From positions 1 to 35,180 of the forward strand of contig JAAAJB010000369.1 of NCBI GenBank assembly GCA_016098155.1: a stretch of 35,180 nt of DNA, written 5' to 3'. Numbering within the stretch: position 1 is the first letter of the stretch; each line of letters opens with the position of its first letter. The position numbers and the translations under genes were made by a program. This stretch comes from Actinomortierella ambigua. Taxonomy: Eukaryota; Mortierellomycota; Mortierellomycetes; Mortierellales; Mortierellaceae. The notes beneath the pieces are model-generated. The model was not told where the DNA came from and ran no database searches. It worked only from the letters and a program-made list of their open reading frames with translations. Positions 20,959 through 32,609 of this stretch are shown here, piece by piece.

Positions 20959-23080
20959 TTACGATTTACATAATACAATCACGTCGCCGCGTCGTCGATG
21001 GTCGTCATGGAAATGCGAGTTGAAAAATCTTTTACACTATAGAGGAGAATATACCACGAGAGAGGGATAAAAAGTTAACAAAAACGAGGCCATGGCGTGG
21101 GGGGAAACAAAATAAAGTTGATTGCCTTGATAACAGATCGTTCTTACCTCCTTGTATCCATGATCGACAAACCAGGTTTTAGTCTCTGGGACTACATCCC
21201 AAAGAGCTTCAAAAATCAACAGGTGACTCTCGCTCTGTCCAATGTCATGCTGGTCCATGAACGACACGGGGTCTTTGTAAAACATATCGGATTCGTCCTG
21301 GTATGGCACTGGACCCTTATGGCTATCAAAAGAAAAGTAGTTTTTTTGAGTTGACATAAACTTTGCGGAGATAATTCCCCTGAATCCCTTCCCCCCTTTC
21401 CTCCTCCTCGACCTTTTTTTTTTGAGTTTTTGTCACATACCCCAAAGGCGGCTCGCAGGTAATGAACCACATCTGGCTTTGATCGACAAAGCCCGTGTGG
21501 TGAATACTGCTTGTCCAAGGGGTGGAATGGCAGGGCATCAAGACCCCCAAGGAGGAGACATGGCCTGCATGCATCTCCTGGCGGAGCCAGTCCATGACAT
21601 CGACGACACCGCGTTGGTGGACCATGGTCGTGTACCAGGCCATAGGTCCACCGACGGCGACGAGCAAAAGAATGACAAGCAATGATCGCTGTCTCTTGCT
21701 GTTGGCCGTTGTTGGTGAGGCGGCGGTGGTGGTGGTAGTCCAGGTGTAGGCCGAGTATCCCGCAAAGGGTAGCAGTGGGTATAAGATAGGGTAGAGGAAC
21801 CGCCACTCCTTGTGAGTCAGTAAGCTGTACACGACCAGTGTCCAAAGAGAGAGGTGTAGGACTTGGGTGCTGGGTGAGGGTGTCAAGGTCCAAAAGGTTG
21901 ATGAGACTCGGCCAGAGGAAGAAGAAGAGGAAGAAGATGACGACGACGAGAGCGACTTCCATGCTCCATGCAGCACAAATGGGATATAGATGGTGAACAG
22001 GATTGGAATACCCTGGGACAGGTACCAGTGCCAAGGCGAGGTGCCATATGCATGAGAAATGCCCTCGATGACATTGAGGCGCACGAAATTGACGGGGGTC
22101 CAGACCCATTCGTGGTACAGCAGATGGAAATCCGCATAGGCCGAACACGCGACCGCTAGTGGACCCAGGAAGGCGACCCAGGCGATCGTCTTGGCGAACA
22201 TGACCATGTTGCGTGTTTGGAGATGATGGAGAAGAAGGACCGATCCGAGAAAGATCCACACAATGGCGGCTGTGGGTCGGAAAAGACAGGTGAGGAAGGC
22301 GAGAGCCAGGGCCAGGGGTAGGCTGGACGCTGGATCGTCGTTGGCTCTTTGCTTTGAAGTGGTGGATTGTGGGAATGGCCAGTAGTACAGGGCCACAATT
22401 GTGAGGGACGCCTCCAGTGAGTTGGCGAGGGTTCTAGTCGAGCAAAAGAAGTTCCACCAGCTGAGCACCGAGAAGAGTAGCTATGGAGAGCGAGAGAGAG
22501 AGAGAAGAGAGGGAGGAGAAGGAGGGGGAGGGGCACGTCAACCGGAAGGCGATTATTTTTTCAACGTCGATTCATTGGGATTCATTATTAATGTCCGGGT
22601 AACATACTGCCCACTGAGCAACGGCTTGGTTCTTAAATAGCCGGCGCGCAAACTTGAAAGTGTAAAGATCGGCCAGTGCGGCAAACACGGCTTGCAAAAG
22701 TCGCGGACCTACGATCTACCAATTTTAAAAACAAAAAAAGTGCCCCGTGCTTAGAATTGTATCTTCTAACGAAAGACCCCGACCCAAATTGAGATCCATG
22801 GAACAAAACACGGGTAACTACTTACAACGAGGTGCGTGCGATCGAGGCCAGACCAGGCGAGGGCCTTGTAGAGGGCGGCAAAGATGGAAGGGTGGAGCAC
22901 CGAGCGGAGGCCAATGTCGCTTCGCCACTCCCAGGTCAAGTAGCCGTAGCCAAAGGCGATACGGTGGCCTACTTCCAAGGCCTGCCAGTACTCATCGGGG
23001 CTGAAGTAGGTTTTGACGAGGGTTGCATTGAAGGCGCGGAATGCGATGAGGGCGAGAAGGATGGCGCCCTGGTTCGGCAT
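20959..23080 (-). CDS. GPI10: GPI mannosyltransferase 3 (Gpi10/PIG-B)
   Basis: ER-membrane GT22 enzyme that adds the third, alpha-1,2-linked mannose to the GPI-anchor precursor from dolichol-phosphate mannose. Exons, in reading order: 23080-22826, 22715-22608, 22480-21441, 21322-21148, 21036-20959; sum 1656 nt, 551 aa, close to human PIGB. Key matches are the luminal SPDEYWQALEVGHRIAFG near residue 30 with the GT22 acidic pair, LTWEWR, FRPTAAIVW, the HKEWRFLYPILYPLLPFAGY motif (HKExRF is conserved in the family), GVLMPCHSTPW, DESDMFYKDP, and the end CKRFFNSHFHDDHRRRGDV. The protein is rich in hydrophobic helices. A Ser run (about 21905-21955 in DNA) is inserted in a loop before the HKE motif. 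ATG 23080 is the first ATG; an upstream in-frame TTG was rejected. The two short introns flanking exon 2 and the phases all agree. Confidence 0.92.
22485..22530. repeat. GA-rich tract in a GPI10 intron
   Basis: A (GA)n and GGA-rich purine run on the plus strand sits just before the third exon of GPI10, so the transcript carries it as the pyrimidine tract of the acceptor. Confidence 0.75.
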
Positions 23081-25281
23081 GGAGGGGAGGCACAATGGTT
23101 AAAGAGGAGGAGGAGGAAAGAACGAGGAGATGGGGAGAGAAGTGAGTGTGGAGGTGTACCCAGCTCACCTCGGTCATGTGACCGAATGAGGGCCTCAGAG
23201 ACGCCAGTGGGAGAGAGAGAGAGAGAGGGGGGGTTTTCTTTTTCTTTTTTGTTTTTCATTTTCTCCCACCCACTGTCATCCCTTTCCTCATCCTACTCTA
23301 CTACCCTTGTACCCACACCGACCACAATTCACACCCATCACCTATCCTCCTTCTTTCTCTCTCTCTCTCTTTCTCTCGCCCTCTCTCTTCTTCCCTCACA
23401 CATTACCGACTTTTCTCCTTGTTATTCTTGCTCTTTTTCTCATTCTGTCCCAGTCCTTGTATGTCACAGGAAAAAATAAAGGGCAACAAGCAATGGATGG
23501 GTTACCAACACACACAACATTATCGCATCCATTCATTGAATGCACCAAGCGGAACTAACCAACAACAACCTCCATTCCTTCCCTACCTGTTCTGCGAATA
23601 GGTATATTTCCTCTTCTGCCTTGTGTTTTTTTGTTGTTGTTATTTCAGCTGCTTGCTTCTTTCCTTGTCTTTTTTTTTTGCTCTATCACCACATCTTGTA
23701 CAGTTTTCCCTTCTCCCCCACCCCTCTTGCTCCACACCCCTTTGTACTTGTACTCTCTTTCCACTTGAAAAAGACCACACGACAGTCGCTCGACCCAACA
23801 ACGAAGAAAGGCGCTCTGAACATCATCACCCTCTCGCAATCTCGCTAGGTAAACCACCCATCTGTCGCTGTATGGCCATGATTATTTCTTCTTTCCTTGC
23901 ATGCTTGCGCAAGTAACACCGAACACGACCCCCAAAAAGAAGGCGAGAAGATGTGACATGGATAGGTGGACAACGCAGAAAACAGGGAGAAATAGAGAGG
24001 GAGGATGGGCAATGATTATTGTTCTGAGAACAACCATTCAGTCCCATCCAGACGGAACACCTTGGAGGGTGGGGGGAGGACAAGGAGACGGGGACAGAGG
24101 GAGGGCACTGGATACACTGCCCCACCCTAAAGGTGAAGAGACAACTGTTCTTCCCCATGACCTGTTTTGCTCTGTTGTTCTCTGTTGTTTCGACACAACT
24201 TTTGTTCCGGCCATCCAGCCAGATAGATAGACATACGCCAATACGATTGCCCTCTCTCTCTCTCCCTTCTCTCCCTTCTCTCCCTCCATTGCCATCATCG
24301 CCAGAGGAAGGGAAGGAAGAGGAGGAGGGGGGGGGGAAGGAGGAAGAAGAAGAGGAGGGGGGGGGTTACTCAGACTACATCTATTCTCCCATTTATCATG
24401 CAAACGCTCTGTGCATCGGGGAAGATCTTCGGTCTGTTGAGCCCCTCTTCTTTTTTTTTCAGCTCCTCCCCCTCTTTCTCCCTCTTTTCTTTTCTTTCTT
24501 TCTATCCTTGTCCCCTAGTCCAAAAAGTGTACCCCGCCCGCCCCATGCTTCTTTGTCGAACCAAGGATACCCACCCGTCTTTGTATCATCGTACTCGATT
24601 CTCATCTAACCTATTGTGGGTGCTCTCTCATTGTCTCTCTTTTTCCTCTCATAATTGGGAAAATAGATCCTGCTCTTTCGAACGCCCTGTTTATTCCTTG
24701 TGCCCTCGTCCTGAGCCAGCTACACAACACAGGGACACAAAAGAAGTACTATCACAAGCTTTGAACTTTCATCGCTATCAGGATCACCATCGCCATTTAC
24801 TCCCTTCGTCAACTCGACCTTCTTTTTGACCAGCTGTTGTCTAACACCCGCCTTGCCATTGGAAGCGAGCACCTTGTCGCTCGAAATTCGGTCGCAGGAG
24901 TGGGCGGTTGAAAACAACAATAACAACAAGGGTATGTCCACCAAACTGCCACCCCCCCTCCCCTCCTCTCATGCTGCAAGCATCCTGGATTTTAGTTCCA
25001 TATTGGTCAGGGCGAACCATCGGGCGAGACATTGACAGGCTGTATGACTCACATGCATGGGACCCACCTTGCCTTCTCCTTTGCTCCCTCTTCTGTTATG
25101 GAATAGACAAGACTTTGGCCGATCTGGCTACAACATGGAAGCTGGAGGACTATCTCGCATACCCACTTCATCAGAGATTCAACCTGCTTCGCCACACCAC
25201 TGTCGACCCCTCTTCTGCCCTGGCGATCCGCCCATTGCTGGACCTGTTCGTTCGTTGTTCAAAAAGCCATCACTTTCTGCC
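23081..25281. other. Divergent region between GPI10 and the ankyrin gene
   Basis: About 2.2 kb with no supported gene. It holds a (GA)n stretch near 23213-23230, long CT-rich stretches (23340-23400, 24240-24295, 24440-24520), and a homopurine tract at 24302-24366. Open frames such as 23540-23848 and 24133-24609 are translations of low-complexity runs. The right-hand part is probably the long leader of the ankyrin gene, whose reading frame is already open from 25057. Confidence 0.55.
24302..24366. repeat. Homopurine tract with long G runs
   Basis: Roughly 65 bases are uninterrupted purines, with three runs of G and GA/GAA blocks between them. It lies in the divergent promoter region between GPI10 and the ankyrin gene. 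Confidence 0.85.
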
Positions 25282-28200
25282 ATGTCCACAACCAAGGAGC
25301 ACGATCCTACAACGTCCAAACCGGATCCGACAACGACAACGACCACCACCACCTCAACAACAGCAGCGACGACAACAGCAACAATAACAGCAGCAACGGT
25401 ATCGTCGTCGTCACAGATCGAGGCCGTGAAGGAGTCGACTTTGTCCGTGCAGAGCGAGGATAAGAGGCGAGATTATGCTGCACGACCAAAAAATCATGAC
25501 ACCACTCTATCAGCACAACAAAAATCAGCATTACACACATCAACGCCGTCAGTAACCCCATCAGTGTCTCACCGTACACACTTTGCCATCAGCAAATCAA
25601 CCTCAGTACCATCAGCTAGCAGGAGAGAAGAGTCTTTTACGACGCCAATCAAATCGCAAAAAAGTGTCACTCATGAAGCATCAGCATCGTCACCACTCCC
25701 ACCAAAAACACCCCGCTCTTCAGCAGACTCCAAACCAGGGACTTCAAAGACGACATCCCCAAAGTCGGTCAAGTCCAAGGACGAGGATCTGAGTGACCTG
25801 GGGTCGGATCTGTCTGACCTTAGCAGCGCATCGAGCGAGAGCGATATGGATGCAGCCAGCGAGAAGGACGAGCTCTCTGACAACCAGGATGATGGTGACG
25901 ATGACGATGATGACGATGACGATGGCGACGATGACGATGATGACAACGAGGAGGAAGAGTCGGATGAGGACACAGACGGCGCAGAAGAGTCGGGAAATGA
26001 AGAAGACAAGGATGCCGACGGAGATGAGGAGATGGAGGATGCTGACCGTAGCGAGGCAGAGGATGAGGACGAAAAGATGCGTCACGATTCCGATTCCGAT
26101 GACCTTGTTGTAAGGCGATCCAAAAAGTCCAACAAGAAACGCGCTGGTCGCCCTCCACGGAAAGGTCGGCCGCCGAAGGACAAGAAGCTGGAATACTTGT
26201 CCTCGACCTCCAACGAATCGGACACAGACTCGCTACCCAAAAAACCTCGCAAGAAATCACAGTCCTCCTCATCCACGCCTCGGCCGACGTCTTCTTCAGC
26301 CTCACCAACATCACGCCCATCACCGACTTTGATCACAACCTCTTCCTCCACCAGCAAATCCAAGGAAGAAAGAGAAAGTCAACCCGACCTCCACCACCAT
26401 CCACAAAAACAACAACTACAACTACAAAATCAACAGGCAGCATCGGTGCCATCCAAAAAGCGGGGCAAGCTGGACCTCAACAATCTGGAGAAGCGGGACC
26501 GATCAGGGCGAACACAACTGTTCAAGTACACGGCGATGGGCGATTATGAGACGTGCAAGCTATTGATCGAGGCCGGGGCCAAAGTGAATGTCAAGGACCA
26601 CGCAGACTGGACACCGTTGCATGAAGCATGTGTGACGGGGCACGACAAAGTGGCGGAGCTATTGATCCAGCACGGGGCGGACGTGAATGCTGCAGGAGGG
26701 CATCTGGACACGCCCCTACACGATGCAGCGCAGAACGGGCATGTGGAGGTGGTCAAGTTGCTGCTGTCCCATGGCGCGAATGTGATGGCCAAGAACGTGA
26801 AGGGCGTGACGGCGATGGATGTAACGGACGACAAGGAGGTATTGGAGCTGTTGCAGCGGCGACAGGCGCTGATCAATATGATCACGGGCAAGAACCAGGC
26901 CGGACAGACACTGTTGCATCGCGCCTGTAGTTCGGGATCGTTTAACAATGTGACAGAACTGCTGAACCAAGGAGCAGACATTCATGCGCAGGACAATGCT
27001 CGATGGACACCGTTGCATGAGGCGGCCCTGGCAGGGCATACCAAGATTGTCGAGCTGCTGTTGTCACGCGGTGCGGATCCTAATGCACAGGGCCATGGCG
27101 CGGACACGGCGTTGCACGACTCTGCCCAGAACGAGCATGAGGATGTCGTCCGGGTGTTGCTCGAGTATGGCGCCGACCCTCAGTTGAAGAATGCCAAGGG
27201 CGAGATCCCGGCGGATGTGACAGAGGACGATGGAATTTTGGCGCTGCTGAAAAGTGGACTGGCCCCGACCAAGAGGCTCGTTGCGTCGCCCAGCGAAGCC
27301 AGCGGAGCCAGCGGAGCCAGTGGCGCCAGTGGAGCCAGTGGCTCTAATAGCTCGCTGTCGTCCTTGACAGGATCCGACGCCAAGCTGTCCACAACAACGG
27401 CTATATCGGCCAACAATAGCAGCAACAAGTTGTCGCGTGCTGATGGCGAGATGAGCGAGGATCAACAGAGCGGAGGATACGAGAGCCGCGCGAGGACGGG
27501 CCAGCTCTCGAGAGATGAGCGCAAGATGCAACGGCTGCTTTCGACGATCCGGATGCAAGAGCAGTTGGAAGAGCGGCGGAAGGCCAGAAGCAAGCCGCGG
27601 AAACCAGCAATCTCGACAGAAGAGGAGGAAGAAGAGGCAGAGGGAGAGGGAGAGGAGGAAGGTGGGGAGGATAATGAGTCGTACTGGTCGACGCCACCTC
27701 AACAGAAAAAGTCCAAGGAGCTACCGACATCTGTAGCATCAGCGAAAAGTGGAGCAGCGCATGCTCGCAAGACCAATGAGGCGCGTTCCAAACCAGGATC
27801 CTCTAGTATCCAGTCAAGCAACTCGCACGCTCCCATGTCGTCTTCTCGGCGGAAAGTAGCGAGGTCCGAGGAGCGTAAAGACTCGAGCTCTGACGACGAC
27901 GATGACGACGACGAGGATGAGGAGGAGGAGGATGAGGGCAAGAGAGGAGGAGATGAGGAGGAGGAGGAAGAGGAAGAGGATGGGGAGGAGGAGGAAGAGG
28001 AGGCAGAGCGGAGGTTCGTTGTGAAGAAGACGACGCGTTCGACCAACCGAGCCAACCGCGCGATTGGCGATCGCTACCGCGTCGACCATCGGTCCAAGGA
28101 TTCTGCAGGCAGGACCCAACTGCACCAGTGGTCGGAACAAGGCGACATTGAATTGGTCGGGACACTGTTGGAGGGAGGAGTGGATCTGAACGCGATGGAC

Positions 28201-31200
28201 AATGATGGACTGACGCCGCTGCACCTGGCGGCGCAGCAAGGTCATAATGAGGTCATGGGCTTGTTGTTGGCATATGGGTGCAACGTGAATGCCCAGGACC
28301 ACCAAAGGGAAACGGCCTTGCATGAGGCGGTACGGCATCGGCATCTCGAGGCTGTGAAGCTGTTGCTACAGAACAATGCCCGTGTCGACCTCAAGGATGT
28401 CAAGAAGCGGACGTGTTTAGACCTCGCCTCGAACAAGCATCCAGAGATCCGGGAAGCGTTGCGCAAGGCGTTTGATGAGTCGGAGGCCAAACGGGCTGAC
28501 AAGAGCAAAAAGCGAATGTCGCAGTCTCTTGATGGTAAAAGTGGGTTGTTGGAGATGAGAGCAATCAATTTTACCCACTAACAAGCGGATGTCCTTGTTC
28601 ATATTGGAATGGTGTACTAAACTTTCAGGACGTTTTTCAACTTTTCTTCCCCTCTTCAATGCTAGCTCGTGACTCGCCAAAACGCAAGGAGAGAAAACGG
28701 AATCCAAAGAACGAGGAGGAGGTGGATGAAGAGGACAACTCGGATGTCCCCATGACCCCGTCAGTACGGTCCAAGAAGGAAAAGTCCAACGGTAGTAGTC
28801 AGCGGAAAGAGGAGAGCAAGAAGGACAGTAAACGGCAGCAACCCCTTGCCAAGTCCAAGCCCTCGTCATCGTCTTCTAGCAAGACAACTTCAAAGGCCAA
28901 GTCCTCGACCTCCTCGTCCAGCAAAGAGCAGGATCAGCGCCCTTCATCTCATCAACTCACTCAACGGCAACAACAACGGTCTCGTCACTCTAGCGCAGAG
29001 GATGTTAATATGAAGTACACGTCGTCGAGCAAGAAGAGACGAGAGGCTGATTCGACTCAGGAGAGCAAGTATGAGAGCAAGACAAAGATTCGCAAGGAGC
29101 GCGACGATGGCACGCTAGCGTCGTTCAAGTCGTCTCAGGGGGCAGGAGCGAGCGAGTCCACGGCCAAGGCCACCAGCACCAGCGGCAACAAAAAGGGCAG
29201 TGGTGGTTCGAGGCAAGTGGAACGACGTGGGTCGACTTCGTCCAACAATGGAGATCTGGGCAAAAAGGCACCATCATCGTCATCTGGAGGGCGACGATCG
29301 TCCACCTCGCCCACTCGAGCAACCGGTGGTGTGTCGACGAGCGGAGAGTCGATGGACATGGCGGTCGACAAACCACCGACGAATAGCCACACCAGCACAC
29401 CGCAATCGCGCAAGAGGACCAGTCAGACGTTCTCGTCGCCAAGCGGCTACATGCGCTTGGCCGATGAGCTCAAACTGGTCTACAACAGTTCTAGTAGTGG
29501 TCATCGGCGCAACCCGTCCAATAGCCTGGGACGTCCAATCTCGTCAGACTTGCAGGCAGCACATCCACCGCAACTACCTCCATCGGGGTCCGAGGCGCCC
29601 ATCGCTCGGAAGCGTGCCAAGGTGGACAAGGAGACGACTGCCAAGACGTCGTCCACGACCGCGACCACCGCAACCACGACAATCATTCCGCCATCGTCCT
29701 CCGGATCGGAAAAGGCGCCAGCGACAAAGGACGATGGAATCGTTGGTGATGGTGTTTTCACGCAGTCAAAGTGTCCGGGCGTCGAGGACAACACCAGCAA
29801 CAACAAGGTCGATGTGACGATGGCACCGGCAGAGCTGGTCAAGGTGAAGGCGGACCCACGACTGGCCAGCATGATGAAGAACCTTGCGCTGCATCGACCA
29901 GAGCTGCGATCGGCGGGTGAGGCACAGCGGTACTTGCCGTTGTACACGGTGCAGTTGTCAGGCGAAGACATTGCCGGTGGATGTGGCGCTGCGGGGTCTT
30001 TGGTCAAGGAGAGTGTTGAGACGACAACAACGACGGGCAAGGCAGCGATGGAGCCGTTGACAGCGCAGCAACTGCAACAACAACACTTTTGTGTCGTTGA
30101 TATCCAGGTGCAGCTCTTGTTGGGATTACCGACGGGATCGTTGTTCTATCGGTACCCGCATCTGCACCGACGGGTAATCACGCAGCGGGAGAAGCTGAGG
30201 CTTTGGTCGCCGTTGTCGTCGATGGTGTCGGATCGCTGTGCCAAGGCGGTCAAGTTCAACTACGAGAGTGTGCTCTTACCAGCCGAGTTTGAGCCGGTGA
30301 CGGCGATGAGTCGACTGAAGGAATATGAGAAGCAAAAGTTTTTGTGCTGTGAGTTGCATTTTGTGCGACTGGAGCAGGTCATTGAGGTGATTCGACAGGA
30401 CTATCGGCAGCTGAATGAGAGCATGATGACCATCATGTTGGATATCGGCTATGATGAGGCGGAAATGGAGGAGGAGGAAGATGCGCCACCGTCGTCGTCC
30501 TCTTCTTCTTCATCCTCGTCTTCGTCGTCGTCCTCGTCAGAGATCAGAAACGAGGCCAAGGTCAAGGAGGAAGGAGGTGGTGGTGGTGGTGGTAGCGGTT
30601 GTGGTGGCAACGGATTGTCCAAGGTCAAGGTCGAAGAGGAAGAAGGTAGCTCGAAACCTTCGGCGACGATCAAGACCGAGGCTGCTGTTGCGGACATGAA
30701 GGGCCATCGTCATCGCCGTTCGACCGCCAATGGCCATACACCGAGGAGCCGCCATCCATCGTCTTCTGCTGGAACGGGCGAGGATGACGAGGAGCTTGTT
30801 GTCGATGACGAGAGCGATGTGTCGATTGATCGCTCGGTGAGAGCGACGGGTCATCACTCTCGCGTACAGCAGCAGCAGCAGCAGCAGGTTCCACCTCCAC
30901 CGCCGCCAAAGAAGCACAGCCGGAACTTGTCTGCATGTTCGTTCACGGGAGTCAAGATCAAATCGGAGGAGATGGAATGGGCACGACCATTGCCCGTGCC
31001 CAAGGATGCTTCTGTGTCGCCATCGTCAGGAGTATCATCAGGGGGATCGACAGGAGGATCGTCAGGAGTAGCAGGGGTTGCCCCAAAGACCAATGGGTCA
31101 GTCGCACCGAATGGTCATCGTCCCAACAACCATCATCATCGTACGTCGAGCGACGTTGACGCCTCGTCGCCTGGGTTTGTTCTACACAAGATGATGCGGG

Positions 31201-31322
31201 TCCCACACAAGATGGCGGCCAAGGCCATGTTTAAGGATTTGCAACAACAACAGCAGCAACAACAACAACAGCAGGGCCCACTCCGGTCACCCTCTGCTGG
31301 TCCTCAACCGCCACTGTCTTGA
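25282..31322 (+). CDS. Large ankyrin-repeat, AT-hook protein; candidate Hos4-like Set3 complex subunit
   Basis: Two exons, 25282-28534 and 28666-31322, intron 28535-28665 with a TACTAAAC branch site; phases agree and the product is 1969 aa. ATG 25282 (MSTTKEHDPTTSK) is preferred to the in-frame ATG at 25057, whose extra residues look like leader sequence. In order: disordered Ser/Thr-rich N terminus; acidic tract (about 205-265); two AT-hook cores, RAGRPP and RKGRPPKDK (about 285-302); ankyrin repeats (about 400-655, for example DWTPLHEACVTGHDKVAELL, containing two related blocks); a GAS repeat; a second acidic tract; three further ankyrin repeats (about 938-1050); then a mostly disordered tail with one ordered domain (about 1480-1680) including QRYLPLYTVQL and VDIQVQLLLGLPTGSLFYRY. 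Ankyrin plus this type of C-terminal domain is what I associate with fungal Hos4-like chromatin proteins; the assignment is an inference. Several PsiKxE SUMO sites (IKTE, IKSE) occur near the C terminus. A nuclear location is expected. Confidence 0.75.
25895..25962 (+). repeat. GAT/GAC trinucleotide run coding poly-Asp
   Basis: Repeated GAT and GAC codons make an Asp-rich tract in the ankyrin protein. A second acidic run, mostly GAG and GAC codons, lies at 27892-28010, and a Ser-coding TCN run lies at 30495-30540. Confidence 0.85.
27301..27345 (+). repeat. Five 9-bp tandem units coding Gly-Ala-Ser repeats
   Basis: The units AGCGGAGCC, AGCGGAGCC, AGTGGCGCC, AGTGGAGCC and AGTGGCTCT keep the frame and code a flexible SGASGASGASGASG linker straight after the second ankyrin block. 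Confidence 0.85.
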
Positions 31323-31740
31323 GAGGTTGGATGTATCCCCCGCCCCTTGTTTTTTGACCCTGTTTGTTGTTAGAGAGTTTCTCTGTTCCTTTGATAGACT
31401 CGTAGCGACAACAAAAAAACTCCAACAGATGGCCTTCTATGACAAACCTTTTTTGTCGCACGCACCAAGAAACGCGACCCTTCGTTAGCATTGCCATGGG
31501 AGATTCTCTTATCTTTTTCACATACACTCAACAACTCTAATCCTACGCCCACAGACTGCTGTGTAAAACATGGGGTGGTACAAAAAAATTGTCTTGGCAG
31601 TGTGTAAAGTTGTCGACTTTGCAAACCTCTCTTGGCCATCATTGTGAAACCCAACTTTAATCCAAGCAACAAATATTTAAGCATCAAACCATCTCCTTCC
31701 CATCACCACCACCACTACCTTTTATTTCCTCCCACCTGCT
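31323..31740. other. Intergenic: 3' UTR of ankyrin gene and promoter of the secreted protein
   Basis: No gene is visible. The last 70 bp holds a TATA-like element (annotated separately) and a CACCACCACCAC-rich leader. Confidence 0.6.
31671..31681 (+). promoter_or_regulatory. TATA-like element for the small secreted protein gene
   Basis: AAATATTTAAG lies 60 bp before the ATG at 31741, a workable distance for a short leader. The assignment rests on sequence and position only. Confidence 0.4.
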
Positions 31741-32424
31741 ATGAGGTCCACTGTCAGTTCTGCAGCGGCCTTGAGCCTCCTCTTCCTCCTCTCGCTTACC
31801 CTTGCGCCATCGACCGTGGAAGCCGGGTTCTTTGAAGTGAATATCGCGGACTGGTCGCCACATTCGATTATCTACGAGGGCGTGTTGCACTACAAAGTCA
31901 CCATGGGCAGCACGCTTGACCTTGCGCACCGACGATGCCCGACGGCCAGTGTTGTACTGTCCAAGTACCTGCGGGGCATCGGTGGATATGGGCCGTGCCA
32001 CTCGGCGGTCAAGAACGAGATGGGCTTGTCCTTCTCGGATGGCCCGAACAATTCGACGATTATGGAGGCCTATGATGGATACTCCAAGACCTTTTTCCCT
32101 TGTACGAAGGTCGATGATTCATCATCGTCACCATACGTACCACAGGCCTCGACCGAGCCAGAGTGGACTACTTATATCTGTGGGCCGATCCCGATGGTGT
32201 TTGAAAACGGGGTTCCTCCTCCACCACCTCCACGAGAACCAGTACCAGCACCATGTCCATTTCCAGAACCATTTCCAGCAGAACCGGAACCGTGCCTCGA
32301 GTCGCCATGGCCACCGGTCGTGGAGAGAATTTTCATGTGGCTGTATGTTCTGTTAGGGATTATGGCCCTCCTGGCTTATAAATGGGCAACTAGCAGGCGT
32401 CGCGACATGGGTTTCGTGATTTAA
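31741..32424 (+). CDS. Predicted secreted/type I single-pass membrane protein, unknown function
   Basis: Single exon, 227 aa, family not recognised. Residues 1-28 form a clear signal peptide (MRSTVSSAAALSLLFLLSL, then an alanine before the likely cleavage near STVEA/G). The ectodomain of about 130 residues has four cysteines (in HRRCP, GPCHS, FPCTK and YICGP) and an NNST glycosylation sequon. It is followed by a Pro/Glu-rich stalk (about 158-190, with VPPPPPPREP) carrying two more cysteines, a hydrophobic helix (about 197-217, MWLYVLLGIMALLAYKW) and a short basic tail, TSRRRDMGFVI. The even number of cysteines suggests disulfides. The topology, with the basic tail in the cytosol, points to a cell-surface protein with an outward-facing domain. 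The 3' end faces MFS-D, 185 bp away. Confidence 0.75.
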   Translation: MRSTVSSAAALSLLFLLSLTLAPSTVEAGFFEVNIADWSPHSIIYEGVLHYKVTMGSTLDLAHRRCPTASVVLSKYLRGIGGYGPCHSAVKNEMGLSFSDGPNNSTIMEAYDGYSKTFFPCTKVDDSSSSPYVPQASTEPEWTTYICGPIPMVFENGVPPPPPPREPVPAPCPFPEPFPAEPEPCLESPWPPVVERIFMWLYVLLGIMALLAYKWATSRRRDMGFVI

Positions 32425-32465
32425 CGTCTGTGCTGTTGTGTCTAGTTTTTCAGCCACATTTGCCC

Positions 32466-32471
32466 AATAAA
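32466..32471 (+). terminator. Poly(A) signal of the small secreted protein gene
   Basis: AATAAA lies 41 nt after the stop at 32424. Confidence 0.55.
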
Positions 32472-32523
32472 GAGATTGCGTTCCCACTTCGGGTCGAAAA
32501 TAATTATGATATGCGAGAAAAAA

Positions 32524-32545
32524 TGTGTGTGTGTGTGTGTGTGTG
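32524..32545. repeat. (TG)n microsatellite
   Basis: Eleven TG units sit between the convergent secreted-protein gene and MFS-D. On the MFS-D strand it is a CA run in the 3' UTR. Confidence 0.9.
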
Positions 32546-32609
32546 AGAAAGAGAGAGAAGTGGATCAAGAGGTGCACTTTTTCCTTTTCTATCTTTTTTT
32601 TTCTTACTT

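Noticed and set aside
25057..25281. Upstream in-frame ATG giving 75 extra residues to the ankyrin protein
   Set aside because: The extra residues resemble translated leader sequence and lack the Ser/Thr-rich disorder that starts at 25282. It is kept only as an alternative start.
28659..31322. Separate gene starting at ATG 28659
   Set aside because: A GT donor at 28535, a branch site TACTAAAC and an AG at 28665 with matching phase join it to the ankyrin frame. The ordered C-terminal domain also fits an ankyrin partner.
32524..32545. TG run as a telomere-like or promoter element
   Set aside because: It is a plain dinucleotide microsatellite in a convergent 3' region.
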